From the NCBI GenBank assembly GCA_030690365.1, contig JAUYGX010000111.1, forward strand, positions 48,297 through 112,296: DNA of 64,000 nt, given 5' to 3'. Of the stretch, positions 37,415-44,732 are shown one piece after another (within the stretch, counting starts at the first letter, position 1; each line of letters starts with the position of its first letter). The DNA comes from Bacteroidales bacterium. Its GTDB lineage: Bacteria; Bacteroidota; Bacteroidia; Bacteroidales; F082. The notes under the pieces are model-generated. The model ran no database searches and was not told the DNA's origin. It saw nothing but the letters and a program-made list of their open reading frames with translations. Position numbers and translations under genes: made by a program.

Positions 37415-38289
37415 TTCAGATTATTTTTATCATACTTCCAACGATTGTGCGACCACAAATAGCATTCTGGTTGGCGATGAACCGATTTTTCTATTTCTTC
37501 AAAATAGCGTTTTGTCAAAACCAGCTCCTGCTCCTGCTCCTCAGCCAATTTCAAAGGAATAAATGTAACCTCGTAATAGCCTCGTTTTATCCGACAAATA
37601 TCGAAATAAACTACGTCGAAATCAAATGCATTTGCAATCTTTTCCACACCTGGCAAAACAGGCGTTTCCTGGCCTAAAAACGGTATCCAATATTTAAGTT
37701 CGGTGGAAGGGGGTCGTTGGTCAGAAAGCACCATCAACAAAATTTTGGAGTTTTTTAACCGGATCAGCGAACGGGAGGTTTTCTCATGCTCAATCATCAG
37801 AGTTTCCTCAAAGGTATTCCTGATACCGAGCAAATAATCGTTGTAAAATTTACTGGCTACCTGTTTGTATATAGCAGCTCCTTGATGGCTGGTCTCCGAT
37901 TTCACCCTGATTCCCAGCCATTCCCAGTTGGAAAAATGGCCCGCCGCCAAAATAACGCTCCTCCCCTGTTCATCAAATTGTTTTAATACTTCGGCGTTTG
38001 TCAGCTTCATGCGCTTATTGATTTGATCTCTCGACATGGATTTCAGTTTGATCACCTCCAGCATCACATCTGCCAGATTGCGGTAAAACAGGTGCATGAT
38101 AGCTCTACGTTCACGTTCCGACTTTTCGGGAAATGCTCGGGCAATATTTCCCAAAACAAGCTTTCGCCGGTATGATATTACATGGGTAAAAACCCAGGCC
38201 ACCACATCAGAATACAGATATACCTGCCAGAAAGGTATGCGCGATAGGACAAATAAAAGGTAAGACTGCAAGGTATTTAGCAGTTTCAT
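37411..38289 (-). CDS. LpxL/HtrB-type lipid acyltransferase, 292 aa
   Basis: Has the lysophospholipid/lipid A acyltransferase pattern: a membrane-associated N-terminus, the HX4(D/E) catalytic motif in AAGHFSNWEWLG (His and Glu), and DQRPPSTELKYWIPFLGQETPVLPGVEKIA. It should add a secondary acyl chain to lipid A or to a related lipid at the inner membrane. Length is usual. It precedes and overlaps the glycosyltransferase gene; no other lipid A gene is nearby. Confidence 0.88.
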   Translation of the reverse strand: MKLLNTLQSYLLFVLSRIPFWQVYLYSDVVAWVFTHVISYRRKLVLGNIARAFPEKSERERRAIMHLFYRNLADVMLEVIKLKSMSRDQINKRMKLTNAEVLKQFDEQGRSVILAAGHFSNWEWLGIRVKSETSHQGAAIYKQVASKFYNDYLLGIRNTFEETLMIEHEKTSRSLIRLKNSKILLMVLSDQRPPSTELKYWIPFLGQETPVLPGVEKIANAFDFDVVYFDICRIKRGYYEVTFIPLKLAEEQEQELVLTKRYFEEIEKSVHRQPECYLWSHNRWKYDKNNLN

Positions 38290-38336
38290 GAAGCTTGGAT
38301 TTGGTTATTAGGCAAAAAGTTTATTTAACGGATAAA

Positions 38337-39797
38337 TTATCTACTTCCGGGCTGCAAATAATTTTGAGTGGCTCCACTTCCCCATGTATCCGGGATAAAT
38401 TCATCATCAATACTATTAGGATCCCAGGTGCGGCGATAAATAATGGTTTGCCACCGATAGTTATTTAATTCGCCAATGGCGTTTGAATGAATTAACTGAA
38501 AATCATTGGTAACCATGTCGTGAGTGTAAAACACAAACTTTTTATCGCGTTGATTACCAAGTTGATAATATTGCCAAATTTCATAAGGATAGGCTGCCGG
38601 TTCATTGTAATTTTGTGAAATCACACTGGGTTGACCATACTGAAGATAAACCCTCCCACGATCAGATTGATAACCGGGACCTGAAACGGTTTTAAAATCG
38701 TGATTGGCTTGATTTACCAAAGTGAGATAGTCATTCCATGCCTTTTCGGGATTGGTCTTGTTGCGCTCAATCCAGAAATTCAGAAAATATTTCTGAAGCG
38801 TAGTCAGATCAGCCGTTATTAACTGATTTTGTACATATAGTTTCTCAATTTCAGTCGAAATAGGATAGAGATACTGTATGTATTGAAGCAAGGTATCGCG
38901 GTTTGATATATTGCCGACAAATGAATTCTGGGTATTGAGAACCAACAGGCTGTTCAGGTTAAATTCCAAATTTGGATTATACCGTTGGAAATACAATTCC
39001 TTTTGTGTCAGTAATTTATTGCTCTGGTCGCGGGCTTCCACCATCAACAGGTAATTCCCGCTGGGCAATTGACTGATATCAAAGGAAGGCATGAGTACAT
39101 TCACCGATTCAGGATTTGCTTTTTTCATCCTATAATACTGGTCCATTTTTTTATCCACCTCAAACGGGCGGATATAATAATTCAATAAAAAAGGCTGATC
39201 TGTAAGCACTTTATTACTCTTGTATAGTTCCACATAAAATGAAAGTTGGTTCTCGTTTTCAGGGAAATAGTTAAAAACAAACGGAACCAGGGTATAACCG
39301 TTTTTCACCATCGCACCCGATCCACCTTCCTTAAAAGAACTTAGCAACTCTATGTCAGAAAAAACCATTTCATTTTCAGGAAAATAAATTCCAATTTCCA
39401 CCATGCTCGAGACCGTATCTGCGGGCCGATAGTTATCACTCAAAGTGAGGTGCATTTTGTAATTGCCTGTTGACAATTGATAGCGTTGCACATCAATCAT
39501 GTTCACCGCATGATTGGTGTCGATGGCTTCTGGACCAAACAAGCTGTATTTTGCATAATCGATGATGGAGTCGTTGCGCGTAAATATCACCTGGATATTT
39601 ACCTGACCTTGCCAGTTTCCATTTTCTAACTGATGATAACCAATGCTTTGTCCATCCACATTTAAATAAGTTTCCAGATAGGGCAGATTGTCGGGAGTAT
39701 CAAAAGTGGCATAGTTTAAATAGGCACGTAATTTTTGACCCGACATGGTACCAAAAATCAGGATAAGTGCCAGCGACAAGAATATTTTTGCTTTCAT
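38337..39797 (-). CDS. GWxTD domain protein, 486 aa
   Basis: Signal peptide (1-20) followed by about 340 residues of beta-sandwich sequence and a C-terminal GWxTD domain. The diagnostic site appears as GYQSDRGRVYLQYGQP, a variant of the usual GWxTDRGxxYI. Downstream come YEIWQYY and the closing WDPNSIDDEFIPDTWGSG. The family is widespread in Bacteroidota and Acidobacteriota; its function is not known, but the location is probably periplasmic or outer membrane. It is monocistronic with a -7 box 22 bases upstream. Confidence 0.85.
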   Translation of the reverse strand: MKAKIFLSLALILIFGTMSGQKLRAYLNYATFDTPDNLPYLETYLNVDGQSIGYHQLENGNWQGQVNIQVIFTRNDSIIDYAKYSLFGPEAIDTNHAVNMIDVQRYQLSTGNYKMHLTLSDNYRPADTVSSMVEIGIYFPENEMVFSDIELLSSFKEGGSGAMVKNGYTLVPFVFNYFPENENQLSFYVELYKSNKVLTDQPFLLNYYIRPFEVDKKMDQYYRMKKANPESVNVLMPSFDISQLPSGNYLLMVEARDQSNKLLTQKELYFQRYNPNLEFNLNSLLVLNTQNSFVGNISNRDTLLQYIQYLYPISTEIEKLYVQNQLITADLTTLQKYFLNFWIERNKTNPEKAWNDYLTLVNQANHDFKTVSGPGYQSDRGRVYLQYGQPSVISQNYNEPAAYPYEIWQYYQLGNQRDKKFVFYTHDMVTNDFQLIHSNAIGELNNYRWQTIIYRRTWDPNSIDDEFIPDTWGSGATQNYLQPGSR

Positions 39798-39819
39798 GGT
39801 TGCGATTATTTTTACTTTA

Positions 39820-39827
39820 CAAAAGTA
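39820..39827 (-). promoter_or_regulatory. -7 promoter element (TACTTTTG) of the GWxTD gene
   Basis: An exact TAnnTTTG match on the minus strand, 22 bases before the ATG. No clear -33 box. Confidence 0.5.
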
Positions 39828-40337
39828 GATTAAATGACTGATTAAGTCAATATACTGCTTATAAGACTGGAATATCGATAAGAACGTTGTGTGATGATTA
39901 AAAATATCTGGTAGAGAGTTCGTTAGTTAAATTTATGACAAATCGCGATATGCAATATAAACAACCGACTTCTAGTTCTGTGTTTACCCTTATTCCATTC
40001 CTCACGTTTACAAATCGTCAAATTTAAATCCCCAATCATAAATCCTCCTGCCCAGGCTTCAGGTTGAAAAAAGACACAGATAAATGAGAAAACACAACGA
40101 GAGATGCAATGAATGTAACAAAAGAGTATTTGCATTACTCGAAAATATTTTTACTTTTACGTTTTATTGAAATCCATTCTATATGACCACTGCCTGCTCC
40201 GGTAAACCATACTTACATGCGTACAATCGGTTAAACACGTTTAGAGGGGCAAGTTGCAATGGCTTGGGCGAGAACGAGGATAATCTTTTGCACCATGCTA
40301 AACGCAATAAACCACATAAAACCATCCTTGGCATGAA
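39828..40337. other. Gene-free stretch before the cassette block
   Basis: About 510 bases with no convincing coding region. Two short open frames (39923-40135 minus; 40183-40449 plus) have no signal peptide, no family pattern and biased composition, and the second one runs into the first attC-like site, so I do not call them. The sequence around 40195-40265 has weak inverted similarity to 40385-40428. It may be the remains of an older cassette. Confidence 0.4.
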
Positions 40338-40434
40338 ACACAACGCATTGATATTATGCGCAACCGGAAAATTGCCTGAGTGGGTGCAAAGGAGGAATAA
40401 GTGCAATAGTATTGTAGTTAGCACGGAGTTGGGC
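40338..40434 (+). other. Degenerate attC-like site 0, left boundary of the cassette block
   Basis: The right end carries a perfect integron R' box, GTTGGGC (40428-40434, matching GTTRRRY). The left side is less sure: ACACAAC at 40338-40344 or GCGCAAC at 40358-40364 could be the R'' box, and the stem between is weak. The R' box is the exact complement of the GCCCAAC box at the 3' end of the following cassette, as expected for a cassette's own ends. Confidence 0.45.
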
Positions 40435-40455
40435 ATAATATTAGAATAATCCACC

Positions 40456-40986
40456 ATGAACACAGAATTATTTAATAAAACAAGATATGTTGTCAGCAGT
40501 GACTCTGCGGATAAATACATTATTAGTTTTAGGAATAATTCTATATGGATTCTTATACTACCTCTAATTCTAGTTTTAGGATTTTACACGATTTTAGACT
40601 TATCTAAAGAGACCTACAAATTCATTATACAAGTTTTAATATTATCTGTTCCCCCAGGGGTAATTTTTGCGGCAATTTTAAAGGGGCTCTTTTATCAAAT
40701 CGAACTTCATAAAGACTATATAAGAATCAACAGTTTTCCTAACATTTTTGGAGCACAAACTATTAATGCAGCAGAGATAAAGTCAATCTCGATTGATCGA
40801 AAATATCAAAAGAGATCAGAAACTCACGTAATAAGACTTATATCTAAAGATTCTGCAAAAGACCTGTTATTTTTTAAAAGAAAGGAAGAACTATATGTTT
40901 CCGAAAGAATATTAAAAGATATAATAGAATTTATGAGACTTCCTGAAAGAATGGAATCAGAAAATACTATGCCCAACAATGCATAA
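40456..40986 (+). CDS. Cassette 1: membrane protein with PH-like domain, 176 aa
   Basis: Two adjacent membrane segments (about 31-50 and 57-80, WILILPLILVLGF and FIIQVLILSVPPGVIF) are followed by a soluble segment of about 95 residues with strands such as FYQIELHKDYIRINSFPNIFGAQTI and ending in a helix, similar in layout to the bacterial PH/DUF304-type membrane proteins. No function can be named. The last codons (MPNNA stop) overlap the R'' box of the next attC-like site, a usual feature of integron cassettes. Composition is more AT-rich than in the flanking chromosomal genes. Confidence 0.65.
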   Translation: MNTELFNKTRYVVSSDSADKYIISFRNNSIWILILPLILVLGFYTILDLSKETYKFIIQVLILSVPPGVIFAAILKGLFYQIELHKDYIRINSFPNIFGAQTINAAEIKSISIDRKYQKRSETHVIRLISKDSAKDLLFFKRKEELYVSERILKDIIEFMRLPERMESENTMPNNA

Positions 40987-41103
40987 TACTTTATGGCGGG
41001 TTACGTTATGAAAATGAGTAATTTAGTTTCAAATATAAATCAGTGTGGGCAGAAAGATTTATCTTTTGAAGTCCGCCACAAAGCATATGCTTCCCGATAG
41101 GGC
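40971..41103 (+). other. attC-like recombination site 1
   Basis: 133 bases. R'' GCCCAAC (40971-40977) fits RYYYAAC exactly. The left stem GCATAATACTTTATGGCGG (40981-40999) pairs with CCGCCACAAAGCATATGC (41073-41090), with one extra A as an unpaired base, as in attC hairpins. The R' side reads GATAGGGC (41096-41103), which differs from GTTRRRY at the second base. The loop of about 70 bases has no gene. Confidence 0.75.
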
Positions 41104-41123
41104 ATTTTAAAAAACCGAACAAA

Positions 41124-41525
41124 ATGATTGACTGGATAAAAAGCAATTTTGGGATTAAAAACTTATTGATACTAATTTCAGTAGTAATAGTTATTGCAGG
41201 TTTTCTTGCAGGACCTTCCTTATATAAATTGATAAAAGGACAGCAATACCAAGGAACTACAGAAGCAGTAGTTACGAATATTATTGACAAAAAAGGCTCA
41301 TTTCAGCATTACAATGGAACCAATGAAAAAACAACTGGCTATGATGTCTCCTTTGTATTCATCATTAAAGGTAAAGACTATAAAAAAATAGAAACGATGA
41401 ATTCGTCTTATGATACAAAACGCTTGTTTGATGATTTTACAGATGGAAAATCCTGCTTTTTGGAGATAAAATATTCTCTAGAAAACCCATTAGAAAGCAT
41501 AATCACAAAACCAATTTTTAAATGA
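41124..41525 (+). CDS. Cassette 2, gene a: DUF3592-like membrane-anchored protein, 133 aa
   Basis: One N-terminal membrane helix (residues 13-34, LLILISVVIVIAGFLAG) and a soluble beta-rich domain with EAVVTNIIDKKGSFQHYNG and YDVSFVFIIKGKDYKK, which resembles DUF3592 domains in layout. No catalytic residues are evident. Its stop overlaps the start of the metallopeptidase-like gene (ATGA), so the two are translationally coupled. Whether the soluble part lies outside or inside cannot be told. It has no homologue that I can name with confidence. Confidence 0.6.
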   Translation: MIDWIKSNFGIKNLLILISVVIVIAGFLAGPSLYKLIKGQQYQGTTEAVVTNIIDKKGSFQHYNGTNEKTTGYDVSFVFIIKGKDYKKIETMNSSYDTKRLFDDFTDGKSCFLEIKYSLENPLESIITKPIFK

Positions 41526-42094
41526 CCGAAATAGACAATAGTAATTATAGTAAGCAGGAACATACCATAACTGCTTTGGAAGGAAATCTTAAAGCAATTG
41601 CTTTTGCATTACCAATAATATTAATATTTGCTGTTCCTTTTTACCTGCTTTGGGGGAATCCATTAAAACAATTACAAGAAATTATTCATTCAGGGTTTGC
41701 AAGAATTGTTTTTAATTTGTCAATATTTATTGTAGGCATCGTATTGCATGAAATAATTCATGGTATAACGTGGGCTTTATTTTCAAAACAAGGTATGAGA
41801 TCAATTAAATTCGGAATACTTAAAACTTCCTTGACTCCTTATTGCCATTGTAGGGAAATTTTAAAAGTAAACCAGTATAAAATTGGCGTGATTATGCCTG
41901 CAATAATTTTGGGTTTTATTCCATCAATATTTTCAATTATTACAGGTAATCCGATTGTGTTAATCTTTGGAATAATATTTACGATAGCAGCTGCCGGTGA
42001 TTTTATGGTTCTATGGATGCTTAGAAAAGAGAAAAACACTTTAGTTTGTGACCATCCATCAAAAATTGGGTTTATTGTTTATAAAGAGATTTGA
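41522..42094 (+). CDS. Cassette 2, gene b: DUF3267-type membrane zinc metallopeptidase, 190 aa
   Basis: A four- to five-helix membrane protein with an HExxH zinc motif at His76-Glu77-x-x-His80 (IVLHEIIHGITWALFSKQG). It is followed by TPYCHCRE and, at the C-terminus, DHPSKIGFIVYK. This combination matches DUF3267 putative intramembrane zincins. Family members have no established substrates, but the motif predicts a metal-dependent peptidase in the membrane. It overlaps gene a by four bases and is followed by gene c after one base. It is an unusual content for a mobile cassette. Confidence 0.75.
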   Translation: MTEIDNSNYSKQEHTITALEGNLKAIAFALPIILIFAVPFYLLWGNPLKQLQEIIHSGFARIVFNLSIFIVGIVLHEIIHGITWALFSKQGMRSIKFGILKTSLTPYCHCREILKVNQYKIGVIMPAIILGFIPSIFSIITGNPIVLIFGIIFTIAAAGDFMVLWMLRKEKNTLVCDHPSKIGFIVYKEI

Positions 42095-42095
42095 A

Positions 42096-42506
42096 ATGGA
42101 GCAGAAAGATTACTTATTGAGAGAAATTGAGAAAATAGGATTGTTGTTTCGAGCCATTTTAGGCAACCTTTTTGACAAATCAGAAAACCTTGCAATAACA
42201 ATACAAAGCGATTTTGAAAAAACAAATGAACAATTATTAAATGAAATCGGATTTGATTTAAAACACTTTTTAACGCTTGACGATTCGGCAATTAATGAAT
42301 ATCTGGCTAAATTTAATGGACTAAAAACTGCGAATCTTGAATTATTGGCTGAATTATTATTTTTCTTTGGAGAAAATGAGAAATCAGATACCAAGCGAGT
42401 ATTTCTAGACAAAGCATTACAACTTTATGAACTATGCAAAAGGACAGACAAAACTTATTCATTTGACAGAGAAACTAAAATTAATATGATAAAAAACGCC
42501 CTATAA
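42096..42506 (+). CDS. Cassette 2, gene c: small helical protein, DUF6483-like, 136 aa
   Basis: Start chosen at the ATG one base after gene b (the frame opens 16 codons earlier inside gene b). The protein is all-helical and charged; its opening MEQKDYLLREIEKIGLLFRAIL resembles the DUF6483 pattern. It has no membrane segment and no catalytic motif. Its stop codon TAA lies inside the R'' box of the following attC-like site. As the third gene of the cassette it may be a cytoplasmic partner of the two membrane proteins; this is inference. Confidence 0.6.
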   Translation: MEQKDYLLREIEKIGLLFRAILGNLFDKSENLAITIQSDFEKTNEQLLNEIGFDLKHFLTLDDSAINEYLAKFNGLKTANLELLAELLFFFGENEKSDTKRVFLDKALQLYELCKRTDKTYSFDRETKINMIKNAL

Positions 42507-42636
42507 CAGCACCTATGCCCAATAGCCTATGAAAGAGCAGATTGAAACAGTAGTGCCCCGCAGAAAATATGTAGCGGGTGACAGTTACAAAGCCCGCAAA
42601 ACGGCTACTGGGCATAGCTGCGAACCGTTGTGTGGC
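42497..42636 (+). other. attC-like recombination site 2
   Basis: 140 bases. R'' GCCCTATAAC (42498-42507). Left stem CTATGCCCAATAGCC (42513-42527) pairs with GGCTACTGGGCATAG (42603-42617), 14 of 15 positions. R' GTTGTGTGGC (42627-42636). R'' is the complement of ATAGGGC at the 5' end of the same cassette (41097-41103). A second hairpin (CCCGC...GCGGG) lies in the loop. Confidence 0.8.
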
Positions 42637-42647
42637 ATTTTAGAAAA

Positions 42648-44309
42648 ATGAAGAAACTTACATTAATACTATTATTGTTAGTTACATTTGGGAAAGCATC
42701 TGGACAGATAGACAACTCTGACAAGATGGCACTATATGGACGAATTTGGGGTATGATTAAATTCTACCACCCGACTATACAGAAAAATAAAATCAATTGG
42801 GACACTGTTTTTGTTTTTAACTATTCAAAGTTTAAAAGTGCTACAGACACTGCCTCCTACAACAAACTACTAAAAAACCTCCTTGACACAGTTGGAAAAG
42901 TTCATATTAACGACAAGTCTTACAAGCATTTTCCAAAAGACACAACTATTTGTAATCTTGATTTTAAATGGATAGACAATAGCAATCTTTTAAATTCTCA
43001 GAACAAAGCATTGTTGACTAATATAATTAAATATTATAAGCCAAGGACAAATAAAACAATAGAAAAAGAAAATATAGGGTATGATATGAAAGAAGTTTGG
43101 CAATCAAAATTCACAAGTTATCCAAATGAAGCTCTTTGTATGCTTGCTCTTTTTAATTATTGGAATCGTATCAATTATTTTTTTGCATACAAAACTCTTA
43201 TGGATATTCCATGGGATAAAACACTTGATGAATTCATTCCAAGAATTGAGTCTGCTTCAGGTACTAAAGAATTTTATTTATTAATGGCAGAATTAATAAC
43301 CCGTATCAATGATGGACATGGTTGGTGTGTCAATAAAATTGTTAATACAGAGATTGGAACTTCTTTATTTTTCAGAACGGAGTTTGTCGAAAGCAAAACA
43401 ATAGTTTCTAATATTAATGATTCTCTTTCTCGTTTTCTTGGCATAAAAAGAGGTGATGAGATTATTGAGGCCAATGGAAAGCTTATTTCACAGAGGAGAA
43501 TAGAACTTGACAAATATATTGGAGGTTCAAATAAAGGTAGTATTGAATTATCGAAAAATTATAGGATTCTTGGTTTAAAATATTGGGGACCATTCAATAT
43601 TAAAATTAAAGATACTCTTGGATTTGAAAAAAATATTGCTTTTAATCGTGATAGTACGTTTAACAATAAACTTCATTCTTTTTCCACCAATACTAAAAAT
43701 GAAAAATCCTATAAATTTATTTCGGAAAATTATGGGTACATTGATGCAGGTATAACAACGATCAAGGATGTGCGAAAAGCATTTCAAGAATTTGCATCTA
43801 CCAAAGCAATTATTATTGATTTGAGAAAATATGGAGGAGCCTCCACTTATTTTTATACTATGCATATTACGAATAAAAATATGCCTTATGCAACCCTATA
43901 TATCGGGGACAGCAAGTTCCCTGGCTCTTTTGAGAAAACGGTATATAAGACCAATCAATTTGGTATTGCATTTTTGCAAAGAAAATATAAAGGGCAAATT
44001 GTTGTTTTGACGGATGAGCATACAGGAAGTGGAATGGAATTGATGTCCATGTGCTTTCGTGCAACTGGTAAGGTAATAATCATTGGCAGGAATACAGGAG
44101 GATACGACGGTAGCTGTAAACCCTTTCTAATTCGTCCTGATTTTGGAGCAGCTTATTCTGGTGATGCAGTTTTTTACCCCAATGGCACTCAGACTCAGCG
44201 AGTAGGAATTGTGCCTGACATATACGTGAACGCGACATTTGACGGTGTAAAAAGAGGTAAAGACGAAATACTGGATAGAGCACTTCAATATTTAATGATT
44301 GGACAATAA
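42648..44309 (+). CDS. Cassette 3: secreted S41 family peptidase, 553 aa
   Basis: The start at 42648 gives a signal peptide (MKKLTLILLLLVTFGKASGQ); an ATG-free extension upstream would enter the attC site. A mixed N-terminal domain (about 20-260) precedes a PDZ-like piece (FLGIKRGDEIIEANGK, about 265-280) and the S41 catalytic core (about 360-540): DAGITTIKDVRKAF, IIIDLRKYGGAS, and VVLTDEHTGSGMELMSMCFRATGKVIIIGRNTGG. The usual TASASE site reads TGSGME here; the Ser at the likely nucleophile position is kept. Activity is probable but unproven. It lies 11 bases from R', with a strongly AT-rich coding sequence. Confidence 0.82.
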   Translation: MKKLTLILLLLVTFGKASGQIDNSDKMALYGRIWGMIKFYHPTIQKNKINWDTVFVFNYSKFKSATDTASYNKLLKNLLDTVGKVHINDKSYKHFPKDTTICNLDFKWIDNSNLLNSQNKALLTNIIKYYKPRTNKTIEKENIGYDMKEVWQSKFTSYPNEALCMLALFNYWNRINYFFAYKTLMDIPWDKTLDEFIPRIESASGTKEFYLLMAELITRINDGHGWCVNKIVNTEIGTSLFFRTEFVESKTIVSNINDSLSRFLGIKRGDEIIEANGKLISQRRIELDKYIGGSNKGSIELSKNYRILGLKYWGPFNIKIKDTLGFEKNIAFNRDSTFNNKLHSFSTNTKNEKSYKFISENYGYIDAGITTIKDVRKAFQEFASTKAIIIDLRKYGGASTYFYTMHITNKNMPYATLYIGDSKFPGSFEKTVYKTNQFGIAFLQRKYKGQIVVLTDEHTGSGMELMSMCFRATGKVIIIGRNTGGYDGSCKPFLIRPDFGAAYSGDAVFYPNGTQTQRVGIVPDIYVNATFDGVKRGKDEILDRALQYLMIGQ

Positions 44310-44315
44310 AAAAAC

Positions 44316-44450
44316 GCCACATAACACCAAGCAAAACTAATTGGGCGTCGGGCACATTTTTACACTTATGAAAACATTGAAAATGGAGTTCAACTTGATA
44401 GGTCGGGAAGTTTTAATCGCCCAACCTAGTTCTGCTTGCCACCGTTAATG
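44316..44450 (+). other. attC-like recombination site 3
   Basis: 135 bases. R'' GCCACATAAC (44316-44325) complements GTTGTGTGGC at the 5' end of the same cassette at 9 of 10 positions. Left stem AAGCAAAACTAATTGGGCG (44329-44347) pairs with CGCCCAACCTAGTTCTGCTT (44418-44437), with one extra base and two mismatches. R' reads GTTAATG (44444-44450), a weak match. No cassette gene follows; the tRNA-Ser lies 84 bases on. Confidence 0.75.
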
Positions 44451-44476
44451 GGATAATTGAACCCCGCCCAAAAACC

Positions 44477-44513
44477 AAAAACCACCGTCAACATTGAGTT
44501 AACCGGTGGTTTT
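44477..44513 (-). terminator. Terminator of tRNA-Ser
   Basis: On the minus strand AAAACCACCG pairs with CGGTGGTTTT across an inner GTTAAC/GTTGAC hairpin, ending in a T-rich run. It lies 20 bases beyond the 3' end of the tRNA. Confidence 0.75.
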
Positions 44514-44533
44514 CTTGCATTTGCCTTGATGGC

Positions 44534-44623
44534 TGGCGGAGAGTAAGGGATTCGAACCCTTGGTCCACTTGCGCGGACAACGGTTTTCGAGACCGCCCCA
44601 TTCGACCGCTCTGGCAACTCTCC
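44534..44623 (-). tRNA. tRNA-Ser (anticodon CGA)
   Basis: 90 bases including an encoded 3' CCA. The acceptor stem GGAGAGT pairs with ACTCTCC, with G as discriminator. The anticodon stem CGGT/ACCG holds loop CTCGAAA, giving anticodon CGA, which reads UCG. A long variable arm (TTGTCCGCGCAAGTGGACC) and TTCGAATCC in the T-loop are as expected for a class II serine tRNA. It reads toward the cassette block. Confidence 0.95.
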
Positions 44624-44732
44624 GTCGGCAAAATTAAACTTTTATGAATTTGGTTGAACCTTTGAGTTGTAAATTAAACAACTTTTTAAACACCTGTTCA
44701 AACTACCTTATAATCCAGCTATTAAACACCGG

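Noticed and set aside
39923..40135. Minus-strand open frame of 70 codons
   Set aside because: Low-complexity, Cys- and Phe-rich translation with no start context; looks like chance in non-coding DNA.
40183..40449. Open frame of 88 codons before the first cassette gene
   Set aside because: It overlaps the attC-like boundary and its R' box, and has no recognisable domain. It could be a relic cassette gene, but the support is too weak.
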